Part shown: positions 5,773 to 14,367 of the stretch, piece after piece
Layout of the letters: every line of letters begins with the position of its first letter
Position numbering within the stretch: the first letter of the stretch is position 1
Source: 2-01-FULL-45-10 sp964450115
Lineage (GTDB): Bacteria; Omnitrophota; Gorgyraeia; 2-01-FULL-45-10
Assembly (NCBI GenBank): GCA_964450115.1
Contig: CAYVCD010000020.1
Span: forward strand, 1-20,261
Direction: 5' to 3'
DNA length: 20,261 nucleotides
Notes under the pieces: generated by a model
What the model was told of the DNA's origin: nothing
Databases searched by the model: none
The model's input: only the letters and a program-made list of their open reading frames with translations
Made by a program: the position numbers and the translations under genes

Positions 5773-6846
5773 TTAAAAATAGTTATTGAATATCTCTGTT
5801 ACCTTTTCAGATATGTCTTTGACAATGCCTTTTGTCTGGAACGGTTTAGGCTGGTGCTCCAACTCGGCATATCTTGCGAGCCCTATAGCGGTCACACCGC
5901 GAAGGCTATCGATGCTCGATATATTGCCCTGCACATTCTTTACGACCCCCATCTTTACCGGATAAGGTAACTTCTCCTCCAGAAGCTCTACGGCACCTTC
6001 CGAGAAAGCAAAACCGCCCGCAATAACCGCCAGCTTTATCGGCTGAGTCTTATTTGAAAATTCTTCACACTTTGCTTTGACGCGGGAGATGATATCATCA
6101 AGCTCTATACTTGTCTTGAGATCTCCCTTTATATCAGCCGAGCCTAGAGGTATTATACTTATAGCGCTTAAAACACCCCCGGAGAATATTGATATCTCCG
6201 TAAGAGAGTTCCCGATATTCAGAAGCAGCACACACTCATCCTCCCAGGCCTCCTCCAAAAGTCCGGCACCATCCGCCACCCCGGAATATACGACTCCTTT
6301 GATATCATATCCGGCATTATCAACGCATTTGTAAATATTTTGTATATGATTAATGCCCGCCGTTATCATATACATCTCACAGGAGAGCCTCGAAGCATAA
6401 AGGCCTAAAGGGTTCTTTATGACCGGTTGGTCATCGATGGAGTAGTTAAGCACTATCCTATGTATGATCTCTCTGTCGAATGGCAATCTTATGGTGCCGG
6501 CGGCGTTTACGCATTTGGCCATGTCGGATCTCGTGACTTCCCTACCCCTTGAGGAGAGAGGGATCATACCGCGGGATCTCTCACCCGTAACTGTGTCGCC
6601 GCTTATATTGACATATATATTTTCCACGCCTCTGGCCATCTTTTCGCCAAGCTTCGTCAAGACTTTGGCAACGGAATTGGACGCCTCATCGAGGCTCATT
6701 ACAGAACCTCTGAATACGCCTTTCGACGACTGGCTTTCGTAGGCGAGTATCCTCAAGCGGAAAAGATCTACTATCTCAAGAGCCGCCGCGGATATCTTGG
6801 ACGAACCTATGTCAAGACCGGTTATAATAGTGGGCTTTTTTATCAT
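5773..6846 (-). CDS. ftsA: FtsA-like actin-fold division protein, short and divergent
   Basis: A 357-residue actin-fold protein in the FtsA position; the family is usually about 400-420. The phosphate-1 loop GLDIGSSKI (10-18) is intact, the SHS2-type 1C region follows (about 80-160, with NISG and RGMIPLSSRGREVT), and the C-terminal IVKDISEKVTEIFNNYF is a plausible amphipathic membrane-targeting helix. The phosphate-2 region, normally D-x-G-G-G-T-T-D, reads N210-I-G-N-S-L-T-E, and the usual GG-x-x-x-T-x-D reads GSADIKGD. After GDLKTS the chain goes almost at once to DDIISRVKAKCEEF, so roughly 45 residues of subdomain 2B appear to be missing. The adenosine loop AVIAGGF is kept. It normally tethers FtsZ to the membrane; no ftsZ is next to it. 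Overlaps ftsQ by ATGA. Confidence 0.85.
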   Translation of the reverse strand: MIKKPTIITGLDIGSSKISAAALEIVDLFRLRILAYESQSSKGVFRGSVMSLDEASNSVAKVLTKLGEKMARGVENIYVNISGDTVTGERSRGMIPLSSRGREVTRSDMAKCVNAAGTIRLPFDREIIHRIVLNYSIDDQPVIKNPLGLYASRLSCEMYMITAGINHIQNIYKCVDNAGYDIKGVVYSGVADGAGLLEEAWEDECVLLLNIGNSLTEISIFSGGVLSAISIIPLGSADIKGDLKTSIELDDIISRVKAKCEEFSNKTQPIKLAVIAGGFAFSEGAVELLEEKLPYPVKMGVVKNVQGNISSIDSLRGVTAIGLARYAELEHQPKPFQTKGIVKDISEKVTEIFNNYF

Positions 6847-7619
6847 TTTGGGCTTATGGCTATGTCTTTGAACCTGACATCTATATAGCTTATACTATCA
6901 AGTACGAGGCGCGGATCCCTTAAAGTGTCATGGAGCGCCTCAAGCCTATCTTTCAGATTTTCATATCCTATTATTATCATGGGGCCGCCTTCGCCCAACG
7001 TAAATGACATGCTTCTCATATCGCTGGCATCCAGCATATTCACGCGGTATTTATCCAAAAACCTTGTTCTCTTTATGGTGTCTACAAGTTCGAGCGCCGA
7101 TATCAGATTTTTAGATTCGCATCTCTTTCTGAATCTGCCGGCATATTTTGCGTCAACACCTTTTATCGCCGGAAGATCCCCCAGGCTCGAGATGTCCCTG
7201 TTTACAAGTATGACCCCTTCCCTATCCACCGGAAAATTACGCCCGTTGCTCAATATCGCCACAGGTTTGCGGAAAGTTAAATATATGACCAATTTGTCCG
7301 GAAGGACCCTCCTGACTACGATATCTTTGGCGTCGGGATATCTGGGTTCCAGGCCGCTCGCTATGGCCTTGAGATCTATTTTAAAGACGTTCTTATTCTT
7401 ATAATTCGCCAGGATCTCACTTCTTATAGCCACCAGACTTTTATCCGCGGCTCCTCTGGATTCTACCGATCTCAGCCTGAAGTAATCGCTCCTCTCCAGG
7501 AATGCCGTAGTAAGAAGCCATGCCGATATTATAAAGATTATAACGACAGCCATCCCGATCCAATGCGCCTTCTGCACCTTCGGCATCTGTATCTTCTTAA
7601 ACTTTTTCTGTTTTGCCAT
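6843..7619 (-). CDS. ftsQ: Cell division protein FtsQ/DivIB
   Basis: A 258-residue bitopic membrane protein: basic cytoplasmic tail (residues 1-19), one transmembrane helix (about 20-40), then a POTRA domain (about 46-115, with YFRLRSVESRGA and VVRRVLPDKLVIYLTFRKPVA, the typical R-x-x-P-x-x-L-x-I-x-x-x-E/R-x-x-P pattern) and the beta domain with FPVDREGVIL. It connects FtsA/cytoplasmic and FtsL/FtsI periplasmic parts of the divisome. Start ATG has GAGGAG upstream and overlaps the end of ddl by 23 bases. Length is normal. Confidence 0.9.
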   Translation of the reverse strand: MAKQKKFKKIQMPKVQKAHWIGMAVVIIFIISAWLLTTAFLERSDYFRLRSVESRGAADKSLVAIRSEILANYKNKNVFKIDLKAIASGLEPRYPDAKDIVVRRVLPDKLVIYLTFRKPVAILSNGRNFPVDREGVILVNRDISSLGDLPAIKGVDAKYAGRFRKRCESKNLISALELVDTIKRTRFLDKYRVNMLDASDMRSMSFTLGEGGPMIIIGYENLKDRLEALHDTLRDPRLVLDSISYIDVRFKDIAISPK

Positions 7620-8550
7620 TGCTTACTCCTCGCTCAACTTTACGTACCGCGTATTCAAGGATTTTAACACAAAGGGACCCAAAACGCAAACCTGTAGCTT
7701 GGGCAGCTTTCGGCAGAAGGCTGCGTTCGGTCATGCCGGGTATGGTATTTACTTCGAGTACGAATATCTCTCCTGACGGGGCCATCATCATATCGACACG
7801 CGAGAACGACTTGCAGCCAAGCGCCTTATGAGCCATAATGCCCAGCCTGCGGGCCTCTTCTGAAACATCTTTAGCTATCCCAGCGGGAACAATGTACTTA
7901 GTGGCGGAATCCTTATACTTGGCGTCATAGTCATAGACTTTATTTTTCGGCACTATCTCTATGACGGGCAGCGCCTCGTCATTGAGTATCCCAACGGTGA
8001 GCTCCCTGCCGTCTATATACTCTTCCAAAATTACTTTATCTCCGTATTCGAACGCCTTATCTATGGCATCCTGCAAAGAGCGCTTGTCTCTAACTATCGA
8101 CAAGCCTATGCTGGATCCTTCAAGGTGAGGTTTTACCACGACCGGGAACCCAAAATTACCGCTATTGTGAATGCCGGACTGACCCTTTATCAAGACAATA
8201 TGCCTCGGCACCGGAATAGAGTTCTTTATGAAGAGCTCTTTAGACGCGACCTTATCCAGCGCTGCGGCGGACGATTTGATCCCGGAGCCGGTATAAGGAA
8301 TGCCGGCGTCTTCGAGCATCCTCTGCACGGTGCCGTCCTCTCCGAACCTTCCGTGAAGGGCTATGAAGGCGACATCTATGCAGCTATTCTTTATGATCTC
8401 ATCTAGATCATTCTTTACATCAAGAAATATTGAATCCAGGCCCTCCGCAAGCAACGCATCATGGACCGCCCTGCCCGAGCGCAGGCTTATCTCACGTTCG
8501 TTTGAAGGCCCGCCGGCTAAGACCCCTATCCTCCCAAATTTTTTCTTCAT
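7597..8550 (-). CDS. ddl: D-alanine--D-alanine ligase
   Basis: A 317-residue ATP-grasp enzyme that joins two D-alanines for the stem-peptide terminus. Motifs are GGPSNEREISLRSG (N-terminal substrate site), ALHGRFGEDG, PYTGSG, VVKPHLEGSSIG, ILEEYIDGRELTVG, the loop YDYDAKY with the Tyr typical of D-Ala-D-Ala rather than D-Ala-D-lactate ligases, RVDMMM and VLEVNTIPGMTERSLLPKAA. All catalytic positions I can recognise are present. The ATG has AGGAAA at eight bases and follows murB by 28 bases, the widest gap within the murE-ftsA stretch. Confidence 0.97.
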   Translation of the reverse strand: MKKKFGRIGVLAGGPSNEREISLRSGRAVHDALLAEGLDSIFLDVKNDLDEIIKNSCIDVAFIALHGRFGEDGTVQRMLEDAGIPYTGSGIKSSAAALDKVASKELFIKNSIPVPRHIVLIKGQSGIHNSGNFGFPVVVKPHLEGSSIGLSIVRDKRSLQDAIDKAFEYGDKVILEEYIDGRELTVGILNDEALPVIEIVPKNKVYDYDAKYKDSATKYIVPAGIAKDVSEEARRLGIMAHKALGCKSFSRVDMMMAPSGEIFVLEVNTIPGMTERSLLPKAAQATGLRFGSLCVKILEYAVRKVERGVSNGKTEKV

Positions 8551-8578
8551 TGTGGCTTTCCTGACTATGGACTATTAA

Positions 8579-9478
8579 CTAAACGACCTTTATCTCCAGC
8601 TCAAGAGTGATATTATAATTATCCATTACCCTCTTCCTTATGATATCGATAAGCTTTAATACGTCCTCACAGCTGGCCCGGTCTTTGTTGACTATAAAGT
8701 TCGCGTGCTTCGGGGAAACTTGAGCGCCGCCTATGGCGCGCCCCTTCAACCCCAGCATGTCTATCATCTGTCCGGTAGTAAATTGTGAATCTTTTGGGTT
8801 CTTGAATACGCAACCGGCGCTGAAGCCGTCGAGAACCTGCTTGCCTCTCTTCATCTTTAGGAATTTCAAGCACCTTGATTTAAGAGCCGATCTCTCTTCT
8901 TTACTTAACTTGAGATCGGCTTCGAGTATTATAAGCTCCGAAAGATTCGAACATCTATAGCCGAACGATAAGTCCCTCTTCTTGAGCGTTTTTATTTTTC
9001 CTTTTCTGTCCATAACTTTCAGGCTCGTTACGTAATCGCCTATGTTCTTATATAACGGGCTCGACCATCCGCCGGCATTCATGCAGATGGCGCCGCCTAC
9101 GGTGCCGGGTATTCCGACAAGCGACTCCAACCCGCCTAACCCCTTGTCGCAGCACGATCTGACCAGCGCCGGGACGCCATATCCGGCTCCCACCCTTACC
9201 CTGGTGCCGCTGATATCAAGATCTTTAAAAGCGCTTGAACCCAGATTTATCACTATGCCATCGAAGCCTTCGTCCCTTGCCAGAACATTCGTCCCGCCGC
9301 CTATTGTAAATGTAGGCACGTGGTGCTTTCCGGCAAAAAGAACTATCCTTTCGAGCTCTTTCAAGTCCCTGGGCTGGACCCATACGGCAGCAGGCCCACC
9401 GATCCTGAACGACGTGTGGCGGCCAAGCCTCTCGCCAAATAGTATATTACCTTTTATTAAGTTTTTCGGAAAGTTCAT
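8579..9478 (-). CDS. murB: UDP-N-acetylenolpyruvoylglucosamine reductase, type II
   Basis: A 299-residue FAD enzyme making UDP-MurNAc from the enolpyruvyl precursor with NADPH. The FAD-binding part shows HTSFRIGGPA (21-30), IGGGTNVL (59-66) and GIPGTVGGAICMNAG (122-136); the catalytic Arg is in FGYRCS (R175), and LELEI at the C-terminus carries the conserved Glu. Length and absence of the extra loop place it in type II. In the motif usually S-A-G-S-x-F-K-N-P, the last serine, which is the proton donor in characterised enzymes, is Cys223 (SAGCVFKNP). The ATG has GAGG upstream and overlaps the murC end by 32 bases. Confidence 0.96.
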   Translation of the reverse strand: MNFPKNLIKGNILFGERLGRHTSFRIGGPAAVWVQPRDLKELERIVLFAGKHHVPTFTIGGGTNVLARDEGFDGIVINLGSSAFKDLDISGTRVRVGAGYGVPALVRSCCDKGLGGLESLVGIPGTVGGAICMNAGGWSSPLYKNIGDYVTSLKVMDRKGKIKTLKKRDLSFGYRCSNLSELIILEADLKLSKEERSALKSRCLKFLKMKRGKQVLDGFSAGCVFKNPKDSQFTTGQMIDMLGLKGRAIGGAQVSPKHANFIVNKDRASCEDVLKLIDIIRKRVMDNYNITLELEIKVV

Positions 9479-10820
9479 CGCTTACCTCTTTTATATCACC
9501 CGCGCCCAATACGACTATCATGTCGCCTGACCTCTTCATATCCATGATATGCTCGGTTATCTTTTCCTTGTTCATCATCATGACATCATTCAGGCCATGA
9601 AGCTTCACTCTATCATAAATGTTCTTAACGGATACTCCCTCTATAGGCTCCTCACTAGCGGCATATATGTCCGTAAGTATCAATTTGTCGGCGCCTTTAA
9701 AGCACCTTCCGAACTCCTCCGCGAGATACTTTGTCCTTGTGTAGCGGTGGGGCTGGAATACAACTACCACCCTCCTGTCCTTCCAATTTTTGCAGGCGTC
9801 TAAAACGGCCCGTATCTCGGTAGGATGATGGGCATAATCATCTATCAGCATAACTCCGTCGACATCCGCCCTCAAATGGAATCGTCTTTTAGTCCCTGTA
9901 AAATCCTGTATGGAGCGGCATATGCTCTCGAATGAAAGCCCGAGCTTAAATCCGAGAAGCATCGCGGCCAGCGAGTTCAGGATATTATGCCTGCCGGGAA
10001 TACGCAGAGATACCCTGCCGATGATCTCATTCTTATATACGCAGACATAGGAGGTGTAGAATTCATTCATCAATATTTCATGGGGATATATATCCGCGTT
10101 CTTAGAAAATCCGAAACTCTCTTTATTGCCGTTAAAGCTTTGCAGCGCCTTTTCGATATTCTTGTCGTCGACATTATAGAAGAGGCATCCCCTCTTCTTT
10201 GTATTATTGGCGAAAGCGGCATATGCGCCTATGACATCTTCGAGCGTTTTATAATAATCTATATGCTCCATCTCCAGGTTTGTTATCACGGAGTAGAACG
10301 GTTTCAGGTACAAGAACGATCCATCGCTCTCATCGGCCTCTGCAACGACATATTCACCTTTGCCGCATTTAGAGTTTCCTTTTAACAGGTCAATTTCGCC
10401 GCCTATCATCGCTGTCGGATCGAGGCCGCAGTTCTCGAGCATCACGGATATCAGCGAACTGGTGGTAGTCTTTCCGTGTGTCCCGGTAACGGCTATTCCC
10501 TTTTTAGCATTCAACAACTCCGCGAGCACTTCGGCCCTCTTCACGATGAGTAGGTTGCGCTTACTCGCCTCCTGTATCTCCGGATTTGAATCATTTATCG
10601 ACGAAGAGTATACTACAACCTCCGTCGCCGGGAGCACATTACCGTGGGTATGGCCAAAGCTTATAACGGCTCCTTCACCGGTCAACTTATCCGTAAGGTT
10701 GTTTGGCCCCAGATCCGAACCCGACACTTTATAACCCATCTTCAAGAGCACCAACGCTATGCCGCTCATACCTATACCGCCTATGCCTACGAAGTGAATA
10801 TTGCTCTTCTCTAAGATCAT
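9447..10820 (-). CDS. murC: UDP-N-acetylmuramate--L-alanine ligase
   Basis: A 457-residue Mur ligase that adds L-Ala to UDP-MurNAc, the first cytosolic peptide step. The N-terminal UDP-binding domain has HFVGIGGIGMSGIA (9-22) and SGSDL; the ATP loop is GTHGKTTT (113-120); the central domain has EADESDGSF and ITNLEMEHIDYY; the C-terminal domain has IDDYAHHPTEIRA and FQPHRYTRT, which are typical of MurC. Normal length. Its start lies four bases after the murG stop with only a weak GAG-type ribosome site, so translation probably depends on coupling. Confidence 0.97.
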   Translation of the reverse strand: MILEKSNIHFVGIGGIGMSGIALVLLKMGYKVSGSDLGPNNLTDKLTGEGAVISFGHTHGNVLPATEVVVYSSSINDSNPEIQEASKRNLLIVKRAEVLAELLNAKKGIAVTGTHGKTTTSSLISVMLENCGLDPTAMIGGEIDLLKGNSKCGKGEYVVAEADESDGSFLYLKPFYSVITNLEMEHIDYYKTLEDVIGAYAAFANNTKKRGCLFYNVDDKNIEKALQSFNGNKESFGFSKNADIYPHEILMNEFYTSYVCVYKNEIIGRVSLRIPGRHNILNSLAAMLLGFKLGLSFESICRSIQDFTGTKRRFHLRADVDGVMLIDDYAHHPTEIRAVLDACKNWKDRRVVVVFQPHRYTRTKYLAEEFGRCFKGADKLILTDIYAASEEPIEGVSVKNIYDRVKLHGLNDVMMMNKEKITEHIMDMKRSGDMIVVLGAGDIKEVSDELSEKLNKR

Positions 10821-10824
10821 TTGC

Positions 10825-11925
10825 TCAGCTCTTTCCTATATTTAACAGCGCCTCTGCCAAACTATGTGATGAATCCGGTACGCTCATGCGCCTGGCGGAC
10901 TCTCCCATTGCAGACAGCTTATTCCTGTCCTTCAAGAGTCCTTCCAACCTCTCCTTCATGATATCACCCGATAGATCCTTTTCATCTATCTCCAATGCCG
11001 CGCCCTTACTGGAGAATATCCGCGCGTTTTCGGATTGGTGACTTAACGCAAACGGATACGGGATCAGTATCATAGGCCTTCCAAAATACGCTATCTCAAA
11101 TATCGCTGATGCGCCGCTTCTCGTCACAATAAGATCGGAGGCGCTATAGGCCTCCTCTATCCTGTCAACAAATGAATGCACGCGGTGTTCCACGGACAGC
11201 TCTTTATAGGCAGCGCTGGCCCATCCGTAATCTGCAACGCCGGTTATATGTATGACCTGTAAGGATCTCCTGACATCCGGATCCATATTCGATAATGATT
11301 TGAGAAAAGCTTTGTTCAGATTATGAGCGCCCTGGCTGCCCCCTATGACAAGTATAGTGAATTTGTGCGGATCCAGGCCCAATTTTTTTATGTTTCCGGA
11401 CTTGTCGTCTTTTAAAAGAGACGCCCTTATTGGATTACCGGTGAATACGGCTTTCCCGGCATAAGCTCCGAGATATTTTTTGGTCTCTTCAAAACTCACG
11501 GCTATCAAGTCCGCAAACTTAAATAGCATGGCATTTGCCCTGCCCGGCACAACGTTCTGTTCATGGACCATCCTGGGAATACCAAGAATGCACGCCGCCA
11601 CTATCACCGGGCTCGACACATAACCCCCGAAACCGACCACGGCATCGGGCCTATTCTTCACAAGAATGATCGTCGATCTCAATATATCGATCGATAATTT
11701 TAATAGAAATAGAAGCGTCTTGAAAGAAGCCTTATAGGGCAATCTGTTAGCCGAGAGCAGTCGGTATTTAAAACCCTCCTTTTCAAATATCCTTCTATCA
11801 AGCGCCTTATCGCTGCCGATGAACATTATATCACTGGATCGGTCTTTGATCTTAAGCTCTTCGGCAAGCGCGATCGCCGGGAATATATGTCCGCCGGAAC
11901 CTCCGGCCGCGATCAATACCTTCAT
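10825..11925 (-). CDS. murG: Lipid II synthase (UDP-GlcNAc : lipid I GlcNAc transferase)
   Basis: A 366-residue GT-B fold glycosyltransferase at the inner face of the membrane that turns lipid I into lipid II. Motifs are AAGGSGGHIFPAIALAEEL (lipid-I-side loop, about residues 6-24), GFGGYVSSPV, HEQNVVPGRAN, TGNPIR, VIGGSQGAHNLN, and the UDP-GlcNAc site RSGASAIFEIAYFGRPMI followed by PYPFALSHQSENA. Length and motif set are standard. Its ATG shares one base with the ftsW stop (TAATG), showing translational coupling. Confidence 0.97.
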   Translation of the reverse strand: MKVLIAAGGSGGHIFPAIALAEELKIKDRSSDIMFIGSDKALDRRIFEKEGFKYRLLSANRLPYKASFKTLLFLLKLSIDILRSTIILVKNRPDAVVGFGGYVSSPVIVAACILGIPRMVHEQNVVPGRANAMLFKFADLIAVSFEETKKYLGAYAGKAVFTGNPIRASLLKDDKSGNIKKLGLDPHKFTILVIGGSQGAHNLNKAFLKSLSNMDPDVRRSLQVIHITGVADYGWASAAYKELSVEHRVHSFVDRIEEAYSASDLIVTRSGASAIFEIAYFGRPMILIPYPFALSHQSENARIFSSKGAALEIDEKDLSGDIMKERLEGLLKDRNKLSAMGESARRMSVPDSSHSLAEALLNIGKS

Positions 11926-13019
11926 TATCTGTATACCTCGCTCGATTTGGCTATATTCAAAAGTAATCCGACCGCGGTCAAATGAAATATCAATGATGTG
12001 CCGCCATAACTTATGAAAGGCAGAGGCAGACCTTTGGTCGGCAGCACTCCGGCAGTAACACCGATATTGATAATGGCCTCCAGGGCTATAAGAGAGACGA
12101 GCGCCATGCTCAACAACTTCTCAAATCTGCCCTCCGCCCTGAAAGTTATCTTCATGCCTTCCCATACGAACAATATAAAGAGAGTGACTACCGCAGCCGC
12201 CCCTAAAAAACCGAGTTCCTCCCCTATTATTGAAAATATAAAATCGGTATGCGAAGCCGGAAGATAGAAAAGCTTTTGCCTGGACTGGCCCAGGCCCACG
12301 CCCAGCAGGCCGCCGGACCCCAACGCCACGAACGACTGGATTATCTGAAAACCGGCACCCCTTCTGTCGGACCATGGATTCAGGAATATCATCATCCTCT
12401 TTCTTCTATAAGGAACCCTGAATAGAAGAACGTAAAGCGCCGGGATGCTTGCCAGGATGGATGCCACTATATACTTTACTTTGATCCCGCTCACAAACAG
12501 CATTATGACGCTTACAGCCGATATCGCTATCGCTGTCCCAAGATCCGGCTCAAGAAGTATGAGGGCCAGAACGAATCCCAATACCATGACGGGCGGAAGG
12601 TATCCGTGAATAAAGCTCTTCACGAACTTCTCTTTTCTTGCCAGGAGATCCGCCAGATATACGAATATGGCGATCTTGGCGAATTCGGACGGCTGAAAAT
12701 TAAGAGGGCCTATCTTGAACCATCTCCTCGCCCCTGCCGCCTCCCTGCCGATATGAGGTATAAGCACTAACACTAATAGCAATATCGAAAATGCCATTAT
12801 GGCTTTTGAATATTTTTTCAACGTCTGTATCTTTACTACCATAGCCGAAAGCATCATGAATAGCCCCACCAGAAGATACAGAAGGTGTCTCTTAAGGTAA
12901 TAAAGGCTATCCCCCATCTTCTCATTTGCATATATTGCGCTTGTGGAGTATATCATCACAACTCCGATGGCTACCAGGACCACAACTATCATAAAGATGG
13001 AAGAACGCGTGCCCCTCAT
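11925..13019 (-). CDS. ftsW: SEDS peptidoglycan glycosyltransferase FtsW
   Basis: A 364-residue polytopic membrane protein (about ten helices) of the SEDS family, the septal glycan polymerase that works with FtsI. Diagnostic stretches are GARRWFKIGPLNFQPSEFAK, LLEPDLGTA, SHTDFIFSIIGEELGFLG (contains the essential Asp of the family) and GLPLPFISYGGTS. The neighbouring ftsI and mur genes favour FtsW over RodA. The ATG follows the murD stop after one base. Confidence 0.96.
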   Translation of the reverse strand: MRGTRSSIFMIVVVLVAIGVVMIYSTSAIYANEKMGDSLYYLKRHLLYLLVGLFMMLSAMVVKIQTLKKYSKAIMAFSILLLVLVLIPHIGREAAGARRWFKIGPLNFQPSEFAKIAIFVYLADLLARKEKFVKSFIHGYLPPVMVLGFVLALILLEPDLGTAIAISAVSVIMLFVSGIKVKYIVASILASIPALYVLLFRVPYRRKRMMIFLNPWSDRRGAGFQIIQSFVALGSGGLLGVGLGQSRQKLFYLPASHTDFIFSIIGEELGFLGAAAVVTLFILFVWEGMKITFRAEGRFEKLLSMALVSLIALEAIINIGVTAGVLPTKGLPLPFISYGGTSLIFHLTAVGLLLNIAKSSEVYR

Positions 13020-13020
13020 A

Positions 13021-14367
13021 TCACTTCATCCCCAATTCTAAGACGGCTTTTTTAAATACGTCCCCGCGCTCTTTATAATCTTTGAACATGTCGAAGCTCG
13101 AGCACATAGGCGAAAGGAGCACGAGGTCATTCGGCTTTGCCAGAAGTCTAGACAACTCCACTGCCTCCTGCATGGTGGCAGCCTCACGCGTTTCAACGAC
13201 CCCTCCTAAAAGCTCCCTCATCCTGTTCTTGGCTTCTCCGATCAATACCAAACATTTGACCCTGCTCTTAACGGCATCCCTGATGGTCGAATAATCGCTA
13301 TTCTTATCCTTACCGCCCGCTATCAATATCACCGGCCTATTGCAAGATTCAAGAGCTCTCAGGGTGGAGTCTACGGTGGTTCCCTTCGAGTCGTCTATGT
13401 ATTCAACTCCGTCTATCACAGAGACGGTTTCGAATCTATGGTTCAATCCTGTAAAATTCTTTATAGTATCCTTCATGGATACTGTCTTAACGCCGGCCAG
13501 AGTTCCAGCAAGCACGGAAACGAGCACATTCTCAATATTGTGCAGCCCTTTAAGCCTTATATCTTTGAGTGTACACACATCTTCTTCTTTTTGGCTGGCG
13601 GCACAGACTATCGTTGTACCTTTTAAAAAAGAGCCGTTTGTATCGGAAAGCCTTGAATAATACAGAACTTTCGATCTGGCCGCCTTCTCTAATCCGGCCA
13701 ATTCTTTAGCATCGTTGTTCAATATCAGGATATCTTTGTTGCTCTGATTCTTAAATATCTTGAGCTTCTCATTAAAGTAGCGATCGAATTTATCATATCT
13801 ATCCATATGGTCATCGGTAATATTCAGTATGATGGCAATGGCAGGGTTAAAATCTACGATCCTCTCAAGCTGAAACGAGCTCACCTCCAGAACTACCCAT
13901 GTATCTTTATTTATACGGCTTATTTCACCGCAAAGAGAATTCCCTATATTGCCGCATACCACTGTGTCTTTATTGCCATCTTTCAGGATCTCGCCTATAA
14001 GCGTAGTGACGGTGCTCTTGCCGTTTGTTCCGGTTATAGCTATTATCTTTCCTTTACAGAATCTATAGCCCAGCTCCATCTCGCTTATTATCGGTACATT
14101 CAGCTCCTCTGCCCATCTTACGGCCGGCGACCAATCCTCTACCCCCGGAGAGACGACTACAAGCTCAGCACCCTTAATAAAATCTTGTGTGTGCCGGCCA
14201 AGCTCGTAAGAGATCCCCTTCGCATCCAAGATAACGGCATTCTTCTTGACTATCGCATTATTGGCTCCTTCGGTAACTCTTACCTGGGCACCGACGTCCT
14301 TCAAGAGAAGCGCGGCATTCAGTCCGCTGTTACCCAATCCTATGACCGTCACTCTTTTATTCATCAT
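13021..14367 (-). CDS. murD: UDP-MurNAc-L-alanine--D-glutamate ligase
   Basis: A 448-residue Mur ligase that adds D-Glu. The start at 14367 (MMNKRVTVIGLGNSG) is chosen because it forms an ATGA overlap with the mraY stop and puts the UDP-binding Rossmann motif at the N-terminus; the frame is open to 14451, but that part is mraY sequence in another frame. ATP loop GTNGKST at 113-119, then EVSSFQLE, NITDDHMDRY, GLNHRFE, YIDDSKGTT and LLSPMCSSFDMFKDYKERG, all MurD hallmarks. Standard length and no missing key residue. Confidence 0.96.
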   Translation of the reverse strand: MMNKRVTVIGLGNSGLNAALLLKDVGAQVRVTEGANNAIVKKNAVILDAKGISYELGRHTQDFIKGAELVVVSPGVEDWSPAVRWAEELNVPIISEMELGYRFCKGKIIAITGTNGKSTVTTLIGEILKDGNKDTVVCGNIGNSLCGEISRINKDTWVVLEVSSFQLERIVDFNPAIAIILNITDDHMDRYDKFDRYFNEKLKIFKNQSNKDILILNNDAKELAGLEKAARSKVLYYSRLSDTNGSFLKGTTIVCAASQKEEDVCTLKDIRLKGLHNIENVLVSVLAGTLAGVKTVSMKDTIKNFTGLNHRFETVSVIDGVEYIDDSKGTTVDSTLRALESCNRPVILIAGGKDKNSDYSTIRDAVKSRVKCLVLIGEAKNRMRELLGGVVETREAATMQEAVELSRLLAKPNDLVLLSPMCSSFDMFKDYKERGDVFKKAVLELGMK

